A stretch of 53,621 nucleotides of DNA from DASUXY01 sp036377675 (GTDB taxonomy: Bacteria > Bacillota > Bacilli > Bacillales > Amphibacillaceae). Of the stretch, positions 24,882 through 34,679 are shown in pieces. Numbering within the stretch: position 1 is the first letter of the stretch; each line of letters starts with the position of its first letter. The translations under genes and the position numbers were made by a program. Where the stretch lies: positions 1 through 53,621 of the forward strand of contig DASUXY010000019.1 of assembly GCA_036377675.1 (NCBI GenBank). Direction: 5' to 3'. The notes beneath the pieces were generated by a model. The model did no database searches. It worked only from the letters and a program-made list of their open reading frames with translations, and was not told the DNA's origin.

Positions 24882-27800
24882 TTGAAGCTAGTAAAAACAT
24901 CAGTTAAAAGACCTGTCGGTGTCATCATCATCGTCCTAGCCATTATTGCCCTCGGCATTGTCTCAGCGCGCAATTTAGTCGTTGATTTATTTCCGAAAAT
25001 TGATTTTCCAGTTGCAGTCGTTGCTACGACGTATGAAGATGCAGCACCACAGGAAGTAGAAAATTTAATTAGTCGTCCGATTGAATCGTCCATTAGTTCT
25101 GTCGAAGGAATCAATACGGTTCAATCGCAATCACAGTCAGGTAATTCTCTCGTCTTAATGATGTTTAATAACGGGGTAGATTTAGATCAAGCACTGCTCG
25201 ATGTTCGGGAAAGAGTCGACCAAGTGAAACCGATGTTACCTGATCGAGCGGGTGATCCACGCATTATGCGTTTTAGTCCCGACCAACTCCCCGTCATATG
25301 GGTTAGTTTAACTGGAAAAGATGCCGCGCAACTAACAGCGATTGCAGAAGATGAGGTCGTCCCTTTTTTTGAACGGCAGGAAGGGGTAGCATCTGTAACC
25401 GTTGAAGGTGGTAAAGAACGTGAAATTCAACTCATATTAGATGAAGGAAAGTTACAGCAATACGGAATACAGCCACAATTAATTGCTGAAGCGCTAAACA
25501 ATCAAAACAAGTCAGCTTCGGTTGGTACGGTTGAAAAAGGTGATAAAGATTTACAACTTCGAGTGGCTGGTGAATTCGAATCCGTTGAAGCGATTGAACA
25601 AACCGTTCTTCAAACCGAAGAAGGTGCTACGCTTCATGTTGAGGACGTAGCTGAAGTAAAGGATACGTTTAAAGAAGATAACTCATTTACGTTAGTGAAT
25701 GGAGAACCATCGATTGTTTTATCCATTATGAAAAAGACAGATAGTAACACCGTCGAAGTGGCGAATAACATTACGGATGGGATGACTAAGCTTATGAATG
25801 ACTTATCGGATGACGTGAACTTAGATGTCGTCATCGATACATCCGAATTTATTCAAATGTCGGTCGACTCCGTCATCAAAAATATTTTAATCGGTGGAGC
25901 GATCGCAGTATTCATTTTATTGTTGTTCTTAAAAAGTATTCGCGCAACGATTGTCATCGGGTTATCGATTCCGATTGCTGTCATTTCGACGTTTACATTG
26001 ATGTATTTTACGGGCGAAACATTAAACATTTTAACGCTCGGTGGTTTAGCCTTAGGACTCGGGATGATGGTCGACAGTTCGATTGTTATTTTGGAAAATA
26101 TTTATTCTTATCGACAGCGTGGGCATAGTCTTGTCGAATCAGCGATTAAAGGAGCTTCAGAGCTTGCCCCTGCGGTCATCGCTTCAACGACGACAACATT
26201 AGTTGTTTTTTTACCGGTCATCTACGTTGAAGGAATTGCTTCCGATTTATTTACACCATTAGCATTAACCGTATCATTCTCACTCATTACATCATTGATT
26301 GTAGCGGTAACCCTCGTACCGATGTTATCTTCTAAACTATTGTCACAGGCGATGGAAGAGGATGGTCGCCGTTATTGGTTTAATCGTTTTTTAGATTGGG
26401 TAAACAGAGGCTATCACTACGTCCTAAAAGGCGTCTTAAAATATCGTAAAACGACCGTCTTTGGTACGGTTGTCATCATTGTAGCTAGCCTTGCACTCGT
26501 TCCATTGATCGGGGCGGAATTTATTCCTTCTTCGGATGAAGGACAAATGGAAATTCAAGTAGAAACGAGTCCTGGAACAACTACAAAAGAGTTGGAAAAA
26601 ATTGTTGGACTGGTGAATGACGAACTCGCCGCTTATGAAGAAGAAATTGAAACGGCCTTTGTCAGTGCCGGTGATGATGGGTTTAACATGTTCGGTGGTG
26701 ATGCTAATATCGCTACCATTATGGTTCAACTCATTCCGGCAACAGAGAGAGAGCAATCGACAATTTCGATCGCTCAAACTTTAGATGATAAGTTGCAAAA
26801 AATACCCGGTGCAGAAATAACAGCGGGTGCGATGGATAGTAGTATGGAGATGGGCGACCCGATCCAAATTGAGCTCAGTGGTCCTGAACATGACGTCTTA
26901 CGTGAGCTTGCCGATCAAGTCGTTCAAGAGATTTCGACCGTTACGGGGGTCTACAATCCCGAAACAGGAGCTTCGGATGCGATACCGCAAATGAATGTTG
27001 AAATTGATAAAGATCGGGCAGCGGCATACGGATTGACGCAAGAGCAAGTCGTCGGACAAATTGAACTGAAATTTACAGGGCAAACGGCTACACAACTTCG
27101 CGAACATGGTCAAGAAATGGATGTGACGATGTACTACCCAGAAGACGAACGAAAAACAATTGTTGATTTACAAGATATGAACATTCAATCACCAACGGGT
27201 GCAACGATTCCGTTGGAGGAAGTGGCTACATTTAAAGAAGAACAAGGACCTGTTTCTTTACTACGGCAAAATCAACAGCCACAGATGAATGTATCGACGG
27301 ACGTCGTTGATCGAGACTTGGGCAGCGTTGTTGCCGATGTCGATGACGTCCTCCAAACGATGAATTTTCCAGAAGGGTACAGTTATGATATAGGAGGTCA
27401 AGCGGAAGATATGGCCGATTCCTTTACCGATTTAGCGATGGCGTTAATTTTCTCGATTTTCCTTGTGTATGCGGTCATGGCGGTTCAATTTGAGAACTTT
27501 CTCTATCCGTTTATTATTATGTTTTCCATGCCTGCAACGGTCGTCGGAATTATATTCGGATTGCTCATAACGAATTTACCCTTAAGTATTCCAGCGTTCA
27601 TCGGAATTATTATGCTTGCCGGAATTGTCGTCAATAACTCCATCGTTCTCGTTGACTACATTAATATATTGCGCAGACGTGGGATGGAACGGTATGATGC
27701 CATTCTCGAAGCGGGAAGAAGTAGGTTACGACCGATTTTGATGACTACGTTAACGACGGTGTTAGCGATGATTCCACTCGGTTTAGCTCTCGGTGAAGGA

Positions 27801-27953
27801 GCAGAAATGCAACAACCTTTAGCAGTGACGATTATATTCGGATTAACCATTTCAAGTATTTTTACTTTACTCCTCATCCCAGTCGTCTATACGTTTTTTG
27901 ATGACTTATCTAAAAAAATGGTCAAACGACGAGGAAAGAAAAAAGAAGCATGA
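24882..27953 (+). CDS. swrC: RND-family efflux permease (SwrC/YerP-like)
   Basis: Proton-driven multidrug/lipopeptide exporter, 1023 residues with 12 expected membrane helices in two repeated halves. The N-terminus (KTSVKRPVGVIIIVLAIIALGIVSARNL) and the PKIDFPVAVV porter motif are typical. The conserved SIPIAVISTFTLMYFTGETLNILTLGGLALGLGMMVDSSIVILENI segment holds the transmembrane acidic proton-relay residue region, with a second equivalent at the C-terminal end (IMLAGIVVNNSIVLVDYINILRRRG). B. subtilis SwrC (1065 residues) is the nearest known member and gives surfactin tolerance; the substrate here is unknown. The start is TTG with GGAGGAG, three bases after the adaptor stop, so the pair is co-translated. 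Confidence 0.9.
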   Translation: MKLVKTSVKRPVGVIIIVLAIIALGIVSARNLVVDLFPKIDFPVAVVATTYEDAAPQEVENLISRPIESSISSVEGINTVQSQSQSGNSLVLMMFNNGVDLDQALLDVRERVDQVKPMLPDRAGDPRIMRFSPDQLPVIWVSLTGKDAAQLTAIAEDEVVPFFERQEGVASVTVEGGKEREIQLILDEGKLQQYGIQPQLIAEALNNQNKSASVGTVEKGDKDLQLRVAGEFESVEAIEQTVLQTEEGATLHVEDVAEVKDTFKEDNSFTLVNGEPSIVLSIMKKTDSNTVEVANNITDGMTKLMNDLSDDVNLDVVIDTSEFIQMSVDSVIKNILIGGAIAVFILLLFLKSIRATIVIGLSIPIAVISTFTLMYFTGETLNILTLGGLALGLGMMVDSSIVILENIYSYRQRGHSLVESAIKGASELAPAVIASTTTTLVVFLPVIYVEGIASDLFTPLALTVSFSLITSLIVAVTLVPMLSSKLLSQAMEEDGRRYWFNRFLDWVNRGYHYVLKGVLKYRKTTVFGTVVIIVASLALVPLIGAEFIPSSDEGQMEIQVETSPGTTTKELEKIVGLVNDELAAYEEEIETAFVSAGDDGFNMFGGDANIATIMVQLIPATEREQSTISIAQTLDDKLQKIPGAEITAGAMDSSMEMGDPIQIELSGPEHDVLRELADQVVQEISTVTGVYNPETGASDAIPQMNVEIDKDRAAAYGLTQEQVVGQIELKFTGQTATQLREHGQEMDVTMYYPEDERKTIVDLQDMNIQSPTGATIPLEEVATFKEEQGPVSLLRQNQQPQMNVSTDVVDRDLGSVVADVDDVLQTMNFPEGYSYDIGGQAEDMADSFTDLAMALIFSIFLVYAVMAVQFENFLYPFIIMFSMPATVVGIIFGLLITNLPLSIPAFIGIIMLAGIVVNNSIVLVDYINILRRRGMERYDAILEAGRSRLRPILMTTLTTVLAMIPLGLALGEGAEMQQPLAVTIIFGLTISSIFTLLLIPVVYTFFDDLSKKMVKRRGKKKEA

Positions 27954-27966
27954 GTGAAAACGGCTC

Positions 27967-28018
27967 GAGGCTGTCATTAAAAGGTAGACCTTTTAATGAC
28001 AGCCTCAGTTTTTTTACA
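27967..28018 (+). terminator. Terminator of the RND operon
   Basis: GAGGCTGTCATTAAAAGG pairs perfectly over 18 bases with CCTTTTAATGACAGCCTC, four-base loop, followed by AG then seven T. Confidence 0.9.
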
Positions 28019-28192
28019 AAATCACGATAACGGGGCAGGTCTATGGAACTGTTTACTCTCTCATTTCCTCCTAAAGAGGTTTTCAAATGATTACTTTCAG
28101 TCAATTGCATCTCATGGTTCCACACCATTGATTCCAAAAAAAAGTGCCCATCGATTAGAAAGGGCTACAATATTTAGATAGCTTAGATACAA

Positions 28193-28621
28193 TTAACTCT
28201 TTTCATACAAAATCGTTTGGGAAATGCCGATAAAATATTCGGATTCTCGGATGATATGGTCGATGACGACTTTCGCTGTGTTGTTTCCTTGAACCGCTTG
28301 ACTGTTTTGTTTCATGTGCCGGCAAAATTGAATAAAGGCAACACTTTCTTGTAAACAAAAAGAAGTGAGATCGAGCACTTGTTTTTCAAGCTCTGGAGAT
28401 AGCTTATGTGGGCTACGGTTGACAGACTCAATAAAACGGACAACGTGTTGATGGGTTGTCGATAAAACATCCTCCCATTTATTGAGAGCGTCTACGTAAT
28501 TTTCTTCCAAATTCTCCATCAATTCGCGTAAGACAACCGTATGTTCAGCCTCCTGCAGTTTCCAAAACTCGCACTCATCGAGAATGCGAAGGGGCATTTG
28601 ACTTCCGTAGTAAAATTGCAA
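28193..28621 (-). CDS. DUF2935-like helical protein
   Basis: A 142-residue, all-helical, soluble protein starting with TTG after AGGGAGGCT. The FWKLQEAEHTVVLREL segment near residues 17-34 and the later ESVAFIQFCRHM and HIIRESEYFIG resemble the His/Glu-rich four-helix DUF2935 family of Firmicutes, which has ferritin-like metal-binding residues, but I make the family call from memory of motifs only. It is convergent with the RND operon and stands alone on this strand apart from the next gene. Confidence 0.55.
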   Translation of the reverse strand: MQFYYGSQMPLRILDECEFWKLQEAEHTVVLRELMENLEENYVDALNKWEDVLSTTHQHVVRFIESVNRSPHKLSPELEKQVLDLTSFCLQESVAFIQFCRHMKQNSQAVQGNNTAKVVIDHIIRESEYFIGISQTILYEKS

Positions 28622-28738
28622 TTTTTTAGCCTCCCTAAGTAGAACGAGTTTAATAATATGTATGCATTCTAAAGAGTAAACATGTTAAAAGGGGTAGCAA
28701 TAAAATAGGAGTGTATAAAAGAAGGATGCGTTTATGGA

Positions 28739-29146
28739 CTACGATGGGATCATGAGGAATAATGAAACGATTGATAACATTGGGATTGCGAGGACAAGTC
28801 CAATCGCAATGAGCGCAAATTGATGAACTGATTGTTTAAGGTCATCCGGAATGTCAAAAGTTCGTTGTAAAAAAACAAAAAAAATTGCAAAACCTGTTAA
28901 TAAAAGAATCAGGAGTCCAGGTGTATACAGTTCTTCCACTGTTTGAACGGGTGCCATGTTCATCATTCCAAAGACGATTAAAAGGATTGGAATGGCTTCA
29001 ATCAAAGCGACCCAAATAAAAAAAGAGAGTATCGTTTTTGCGTATTGTTCGGGATTTTCCTTAATTCGCTCGACACTAATTTTAAATAAGACGACAAACG
29101 GGATCATCGCCAAAAAAGTGGCACCAACAAAAATATACGGAATCAT
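28739..29146 (-). CDS. Small four-helix membrane protein of unknown function
   Basis: A 135-residue protein from the ATG with an AGGGGGAA site; an ATG 11 codons upstream lacks one. Four membrane helices are visible (about 1-23, 38-63, 75-97, 108-133). Helix 2 carries a buried Glu (FFIWVALIEAIPILLIVFGM), somewhat like the ion-binding helix of ATP synthase subunit c. I do not recognise a named family and assign no function. Confidence 0.6.
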   Translation of the reverse strand: MIPYIFVGATFLAMIPFVVLFKISVERIKENPEQYAKTILSFFIWVALIEAIPILLIVFGMMNMAPVQTVEELYTPGLLILLLTGFAIFFVFLQRTFDIPDDLKQSVHQFALIAIGLVLAIPMLSIVSLFLMIPS

Positions 29147-29301
29147 AAAATTCCCCCTATTCTGTTTGTTAAAAAGCATTCTTATTTTAGCATATGTCGA
29201 TCAGTTGCTCAATAACCGAAAAAGAGATATAGTTTACACGGCTGTTCTATATATGAAACGGAGACTTTAGACGAACAGTAATGATAGGTATAAAGAAGCA
29301 G

Positions 29302-29331
29302 TTGCAAGCGATCATCTGTTTTCGTTATAAT
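29302..29331 (+). promoter_or_regulatory. Sigma-A promoter of tagO
   Basis: TTGCAA, an 18-base spacer, then TATAAT, about 45 bases before the tagO start codon. Confidence 0.6.
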
Positions 29332-29377
29332 TTACATAATGGATACAACAAGATCAACAGTTAATTAGGAGAATAAA

Positions 29378-30457
29378 ATGATTCAGTTTGCCGATTTATT
29401 CATTGCCTGTACGATAGCATTCATCGCCTCATTTATCTTGACATATCCCGTAAAAAAGCTGGCCATTGCCATTAAAGCCGTTGATTTTCCAAATGACCGG
29501 AAAATACATACAAAGGTGACACCGCGGCTCGGTGGCTTAGCTATTTTCTTTGGTACTTTTTTAGGTGCGTTATACGTACAACCGCAACATGAACATTTGC
29601 CAGAAATCGCACTCGGTGCTGTTGTTATTGTTGTAACTGGGATGTTAGATGACCGTTTTAGTATTCGACCGATCGCGAAGTTGACAGGTCAACTCATCGC
29701 CGCATCATTTCTCGTCTCATCAGGCCTTATTATCGAACGGATTACATTACCTTTATTTGGGTTAGTCGATTTAGGCTTTATGAGTGTGCTCATTACCGTT
29801 CTCTGGGTCGTTGGCATTACGAATGCGATTAATTTAATCGACGGCTTAGATGGTCTTGCCACAGGCGTATCGACCATTGCCCTGTTAAGTATTTTTGTTA
29901 TGGCGATTATTGATGGTCAACTCATTGTTGTATACTTATCCATCGTGTTGATCGGAGCTAACATCGGCTTTTTGTTTCACAACTTTTATCCAGCTAAAAT
30001 ATATATGGGCGATACGGGATCTAATTTTCTCGGCTATATGATTGCTGTCATTTCGATGCTCGGATTATTTAAAAATATCGCCTTGTTTAGTTTCATCATT
30101 CCCGTCATCGTGTTAGCGGTTCCGATTTTTGATACGCTGTTTGCTATCGTTCGTCGTGCATATAATAAGGAAAGTATTATGATGGCGGATAATAAGCATA
30201 TCCATTACCGCTTATTACAAGCGGGTTATAGTCATCGAAAAAGCGTTTTAATCATCTATGCGTTTAGTGCGTTATTCGGCTTGTTGGCGATTTTGTTTTC
30301 GAACGCAACCCAAACCGTAGCGCTTATTATTACCGCGTTTATTTTATTGTTGATTCACATTTTTGCTGAAATCGCAGGACTCGTAGCTGGTGGAAAACAG
30401 CCTGTCCTTGACTTGTTGAAAAAACCTTTTCAAAAAAAGACGCGAAATGGCGATTGA
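29378..30457 (+). CDS. tagO: Undecaprenyl-phosphate GlcNAc-1-phosphate transferase TagO
   Basis: Integral membrane enzyme of the MraY/WecA family that starts wall teichoic acid and related polymers by moving GlcNAc-1-phosphate onto undecaprenyl phosphate. It is 359 residues with about ten helices. Catalytic motifs are the paired Asp in GMLDDRFSI, NAINLIDGLDGLATG and IYMGDTGSNFLGY, plus the HIHYRLLQAGYSHRKSV cytoplasmic loop. The ATG has TTAGGAGAA. It could also prime the polymer made by the right-hand locus. Confidence 0.93.
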   Translation: MIQFADLFIACTIAFIASFILTYPVKKLAIAIKAVDFPNDRKIHTKVTPRLGGLAIFFGTFLGALYVQPQHEHLPEIALGAVVIVVTGMLDDRFSIRPIAKLTGQLIAASFLVSSGLIIERITLPLFGLVDLGFMSVLITVLWVVGITNAINLIDGLDGLATGVSTIALLSIFVMAIIDGQLIVVYLSIVLIGANIGFLFHNFYPAKIYMGDTGSNFLGYMIAVISMLGLFKNIALFSFIIPVIVLAVPIFDTLFAIVRRAYNKESIMMADNKHIHYRLLQAGYSHRKSVLIIYAFSALFGLLAILFSNATQTVALIITAFILLLIHIFAEIAGLVAGGKQPVLDLLKKPFQKKTRNGD

Positions 30458-30590
30458 TCAGGTGTATGAAGGAGACAACTTACAAGAGGGAGAGAGGGTG
30501 GATGAGTGTTTGCAGAAGTAGGAGATGCTGATTTCAAAGAGAGATGGATCATTAAAGGCTCGTCGCTACACACTCGGTGCCCATCCATTA

Positions 30591-30637
30591 AAAACATCCT
30601 CGAAGACTTGTTCATCGTCTTTGAGGATGTTTTTTGC
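30591..30637 (+). terminator. Bidirectional terminator between tagO and the convergent dehydrogenase
   Basis: AAAACATCCTC and GAGGATGTTTT form an 11-pair stem with an additional internal AAGAC/GTCTT stem. T-runs exist on both strands, so it can serve both convergent genes. Confidence 0.85.
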
Positions 30638-30652
30638 TCGTCGAAAAATTGT

Positions 30653-31966
30653 TTATAAACTCCAATAATGAAACCCTTCCGTTTCACACCGTTTTCGGTC
30701 ATAGAAACTTTTAATATCAATCAATACTTTTTTATCCGTCCGATACAGACTATTCAAATGGTTTAGATGATATGTTTCTTTAATTTTTTCATGAGGAACC
30801 GCAACGACGACACAGTCCAAGTCCGTTAATTCCTCCCCATCGACGAGTTGAATCCCGAACTCACGCTGGACGTCTTCTGCATCGGCAACGGGATCATGGA
30901 CGAGCACTTCCACACCGTAATCTTTTAACTCTTCGATAATATCGATCACTTTCGTATTTCGGACGTCACTCACATTTTCTTTAAATGTAATCCCTAATAC
31001 ACCGACACGTGCTCCATCAATTTGTTGTTTCGCTTTAATCATCGTTTTAATGATGTTGCTGGCGATATGTTTGCCCATATCGTCATTAATTTTTCGACCG
31101 GCAAGGATGATTTGCGAATGGTATCCTAATTGTTCTGCTTTATAAGTGAAATAGTAAGGATCCACACCGATACAATGCCCGCCAACTAAACCGGGCGTAA
31201 AGTTTAAAAAATTCCACTTCGTATTGGCAGCTTCGAGGACCGCTTTCGTATCAATGTCCATTTTATTAAAGACCATCGATAGTTCATTCATAAACGCAAT
31301 ATTAATATCACGTTGTGAGTTTTCAATCACTTTCGAAGCCTCAGCGACTTTAATCGATTCTGCTTCGTGGACACCCGCTTCAATAATAGAACCATACAGT
31401 TGAGAAATTTCTCGAAGAGCTTCTTCGTCAGATCCGGACACAACTTTTGTAATTTTCGTCAACGTATTCACTTTGTCACCTGGATTAATTCGCTCCGGTG
31501 AGTAGCCGACTTTAAAGTCCGTTCCGAATTGTAAACCGGATTCTTCTTCAAGAATGGGAAGGCAAATTTCCTCCGTCGTTCCCGGATAAACCGTGGATTC
31601 ATAAACGACAATCGACCCTTTCGTTAAATGACGACCAATGGTTTTACTCGCGCTAATAATCGGCCCAAGATTAGGCGTTTTATCTGTATTGATCGGTGTA
31701 GGTACAGCAACGATATGGAAACGACATTGTTGTAAATCTGTTGCATCGCTGGAAAATGTCATCGTCGTTTGGCGAATCGTGTCGTCTCCGACTTCGCCTG
31801 TTACATCGTGACCATTTCGATATTGCTCTAATTTATCGTCGTTGATATCATAGCCGATGACATCATATTTTTTAGCTAGCTCAATTGCTAGCGGAAGACC
31901 TACATATCCTAAACCAATCACAGAAATTTTTTCTTTTTTTGATTGAATATCGTCAAACAAACTCAT
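30653..31966 (-). CDS. Nucleotide-sugar dehydrogenase (UDP-N-acetylhexosamine 6-dehydrogenase type)
   Basis: NAD-dependent enzyme oxidising a UDP-sugar C6 to a uronic acid, 437 residues. The Rossmann motif VIGLGYVGLPLAIELAKKYDVIGYDIN and the catalytic-cysteine loop GLVGGHCIGVDPYYFTYKAEQLGY are of the WecC/WbpO/TviB branch (UDP-ManNAc or UDP-GalNAc dehydrogenases), distinct from the UDP-glucose type at 33100. The start is ATG at 31966 with AAAAGGACGG; the longer frame adds 13 residues without support. It is convergent with tagO and divergent from galU, so it probably supplies an aminosugar uronate to a surface polymer. Exact substrate is inferred. Confidence 0.85.
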   Translation of the reverse strand: MSLFDDIQSKKEKISVIGLGYVGLPLAIELAKKYDVIGYDINDDKLEQYRNGHDVTGEVGDDTIRQTTMTFSSDATDLQQCRFHIVAVPTPINTDKTPNLGPIISASKTIGRHLTKGSIVVYESTVYPGTTEEICLPILEEESGLQFGTDFKVGYSPERINPGDKVNTLTKITKVVSGSDEEALREISQLYGSIIEAGVHEAESIKVAEASKVIENSQRDINIAFMNELSMVFNKMDIDTKAVLEAANTKWNFLNFTPGLVGGHCIGVDPYYFTYKAEQLGYHSQIILAGRKINDDMGKHIASNIIKTMIKAKQQIDGARVGVLGITFKENVSDVRNTKVIDIIEELKDYGVEVLVHDPVADAEDVQREFGIQLVDGEELTDLDCVVVAVPHEKIKETYHLNHLNSLYRTDKKVLIDIKSFYDRKRCETEGFHYWSL

Positions 31967-32111
31967 AACTTTTGCCGTCCTTTTTATTTCGTATTTTATA
32001 GCCAACTATATAAGATAATATACAGTTATCGCACCGTTTTGTATAGTATTTACTATTTTATTTGATGAAGGAATGAAAGAACCGATGCGAATGAGTCGGA
32101 TGTTACATGCG

Positions 32112-32140
32112 TTGGATAGTTCGTTGCAATATGATAAACT
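32112..32140 (+). promoter_or_regulatory. Candidate promoter of galU-ugd
   Basis: TTGGAT, a 17-base spacer, then TAAACT with an extended TG. It lies about 60 bases before the galU start. Confidence 0.42.
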
Positions 32141-32198
32141 TACAATGAAACGGTACATAAAACTACACGATTCGATTGATAAAGGAGATTGGAACGCT

Positions 32199-33077
32199 AT
32201 GAAAGTGAGAAAGGCAATTATTCCAGCTGCTGGCCTTGGAACGCGCATTTTACCGGCGACGAAAGCGCAACCAAAGGAAATGCTGCCGATTGTAGATAAA
32301 CCGACGATTCAATATATTGTCGAAGAAGCTGTTGCAGCCGGTATTGAGGATATTATTATCATTTCCGGACGGGGGAAGCGTGCGATTGAAGACCACTTTG
32401 ACACGTCCTACGAATTAGAAGCGCATCTCGCTAAAAACGGTAAACGAGATATGCTTGAGATTGTACAATCGATATCCAATTTAGCAAACATCCACTATAT
32501 AAGACAGCGAGAACCGAAAGGACTAGGACATGCGATCGCTTGTGCTCATAGTTTTATTGGGGAAGAACCATTTGCTGTTTTATTAGGCGATGATATCGTT
32601 GTTTCTGAAAAACCGTGTATAAAGCAGTTAATAGATGTGTATGAGCAATATGAAACATCCGTCGTCGGTGTTCATACCGTTCCTTATGAAGACGTATCAA
32701 AATATGGAATTATTACACCTTTAGAAACGAAAGATTACGGTCCGTCTGTACGTGCCGTTAAAACACTTGTCGAAAAACCTCCACGAGAAGAAGCGCCTTC
32801 GAACTTGGCGATTATGGGTCGATACGTTCTTTCACCGGAAATTTTCCCGATTCTTGAGACACAACAACCAGGAAAAGATGGAGAAATTCAATTAACCGAT
32901 GCGATTGTCCGCTTAAATAAAATGGAACAAGTATTAGCTTACAATTTTACGGGTAAACGATACGACGTCGGTGATAAGTTAGGATACGTCCAAGCGACGA
33001 TTGACTTTGCGCTTAATCGTGAAGATTTACACGATGAGATCAAAGGATATATGGAAGAAAAATTGAGAAGCGTATGA
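32199..33077 (+). CDS. galU: UTP-glucose-1-phosphate uridylyltransferase
   Basis: Makes UDP-glucose from UTP and glucose-1-phosphate, in the cytoplasm. The protein is 292 residues from ATG 32199 (AAAGGAGA site); an upstream ATG adds 42 residues that do not look like the family. The nucleotide-binding N-terminus KAIIPAAGLGTRILPATKAQPKEMLPIVDKPTIQYIVEEAV is diagnostic, as are EPKGLGHAI and GKRYDVGDKLGY. It lies 22 bases before the UDP-glucose dehydrogenase, forming a two-gene UDP-glucuronate supply unit. Confidence 0.95.
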   Translation: MKVRKAIIPAAGLGTRILPATKAQPKEMLPIVDKPTIQYIVEEAVAAGIEDIIIISGRGKRAIEDHFDTSYELEAHLAKNGKRDMLEIVQSISNLANIHYIRQREPKGLGHAIACAHSFIGEEPFAVLLGDDIVVSEKPCIKQLIDVYEQYETSVVGVHTVPYEDVSKYGIITPLETKDYGPSVRAVKTLVEKPPREEAPSNLAIMGRYVLSPEIFPILETQQPGKDGEIQLTDAIVRLNKMEQVLAYNFTGKRYDVGDKLGYVQATIDFALNREDLHDEIKGYMEEKLRSV

Positions 33078-33099
33078 CACGAACGAGGAGTGAACATAA

Positions 33100-34422
33100 A
33101 TGAACATAGCCGTACTCGGTACAGGATATGTCGGGCTCGTAACCGGTGTTAGTTTATCGGATCTCGGTCATCAAGTGACGTGTATTGATATCGATGAAGA
33201 TAAAATCAACACGTTAAAAAAAGGGAAGAGTCCGATTTATGAACACGGCTTAACTGAACTATTACAAAAAAATTTAGCCAATGGAAACGTACAATTTACG
33301 ACAGACTATGAGGAAGGGTTAGCGGGAAAAGAAGTCATTTATATCGCTGTTGGAACACCACGAGGTGCTGATGGATCAGCTGATTTAACATATATTAACG
33401 AAGCGATCGATTCCATCGCAGCACATGTCATTGATGATGTCATTATCGTGACGAAAAGTACCGTACCTGTCGGTGCAAATGAATACATTCAGAAGAAGAT
33501 TCAAGATCATGTTTCGAACGACGTTACGATCACAATCGTCTCTAATCCAGAGTTTCTTCGTCAAGGATCAGCCGTTTATGATACGTTCCATGGTGATCGA
33601 ATTGTCATTGGGTCTGATGATGACGAAGCCCTTGACGTTGTGGAAACGATTAATAAAGGTTTTCAACGTCCAATCATCAAAACCGATTTAAGAAGCGCTG
33701 AAATGATCAAGTACGCTTCGAACGCCTTTTTAGCGACGAAGATCAGTTTCATTAATGAAATGGCGAACCTTTCCGAAAAAATCGGTGCTAACATTGATGA
33801 CGTTGCCATAGGAATGGGGATGGATGAGCGAATTGGCAAACACTTTTTAAATGCCGGTGTCGGTTACGGTGGCTCATGCTTTCCGAAAGATACACGAGCG
33901 CTTTTATCGATTGGTAAACGCGAAAACTCACCGATGCCAATTTTAGAAAGTGTCATCGCTGCAAATGAGCGACAAAAACGAATCATCATAGATAAAATGT
34001 TGACTCGATTTGGCAGTTTGCAAGGAAAAAACGTAGCGGTACTTGGACTTGCCTTTAAGCCAAACACAGATGACATGCGAGAAGCACCGTCTATTTTAAT
34101 TACGAAAGAGCTCATCGAACGGGGAGCTTCTGTGGATGCATTTGATCCAGTTGCGACGGCAAATGCGCAAAGGATTCTTCACGAACAAATCAACTATGTC
34201 GACAACATTGATGAGGCTCTTCATCATAAAGATGTAGCGATTATTTTGACCGAATGGGATGACATTAAACAATATCCGCTTGAAAACTATGGTAAACAGA
34301 TGAAGTATCCAATCGTTTTCGATGGGAGAAATTGCCATACTTTACTTGATGCTAAAAAAAGTGGCATTGAATACCATTCCATCGGTCGACCAACGATCAA
34401 TCCTCTATTTGATGAGGAGTGA
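33100..34422 (+). CDS. ugd: UDP-glucose 6-dehydrogenase
   Basis: Oxidises UDP-glucose to UDP-glucuronate with two NAD+, 440 residues. The Rossmann motif is AVLGTGYVGLVTGVSLSDLGH, the catalytic Cys is in GVGYGGSCFPKDTRALL (about residue 260), and GLAFKPNTDDMREAPS precedes the C-terminal NAD-binding domain. It corresponds to TuaD/Ugd of teichuronic acid synthesis. The ATG has an ACGAGGAG site. A terminator begins immediately after the stop. Confidence 0.95.
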   Translation: MNIAVLGTGYVGLVTGVSLSDLGHQVTCIDIDEDKINTLKKGKSPIYEHGLTELLQKNLANGNVQFTTDYEEGLAGKEVIYIAVGTPRGADGSADLTYINEAIDSIAAHVIDDVIIVTKSTVPVGANEYIQKKIQDHVSNDVTITIVSNPEFLRQGSAVYDTFHGDRIVIGSDDDEALDVVETINKGFQRPIIKTDLRSAEMIKYASNAFLATKISFINEMANLSEKIGANIDDVAIGMGMDERIGKHFLNAGVGYGGSCFPKDTRALLSIGKRENSPMPILESVIAANERQKRIIIDKMLTRFGSLQGKNVAVLGLAFKPNTDDMREAPSILITKELIERGASVDAFDPVATANAQRILHEQINYVDNIDEALHHKDVAIILTEWDDIKQYPLENYGKQMKYPIVFDGRNCHTLLDAKKSGIEYHSIGRPTINPLFDEE

Positions 34423-34454
34423 GGAAGCCGGGTAGAGACCGACTTCCTTTTTTA
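34423..34454 (+). terminator. Terminator after ugd
   Basis: GGAAGCCGG pairs with CCGACTTCC (one mismatch), followed by six T, directly after the stop codon. Confidence 0.75.
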
Positions 34455-34593
34455 ATGAAGAAGAGTCGTACTTCTAGCTTTATACAAAAGTTTTCGGACA
34501 TGTATGTCGAAAACATATTTTTATACGTGTCGGTCTGTTTTCTACCTTAAGATAGACAACCGTTCCTTGCGACTCATTAGATGATTTCGACAA

Positions 34594-34622
34594 TTTCTTT
34601 ATTTGTAATGCTATGGTATAAT
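34594..34622 (+). promoter_or_regulatory. Promoter of the polymer operon
   Basis: TGGTATAAT (extended -10; TATAAT at 34617-34622) with a weak TTTCTT at the -35 position, 17 bases apart. It lies 58 bases before the first glycosyltransferase and follows the ugd terminator, so it should start the long operon. Confidence 0.55.
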
Positions 34623-34679
34623 TCTTTAGTGTTATGCACTTTCTTATGAGAAAATGGCGTTAAGGGAAGGCTGAATGTT

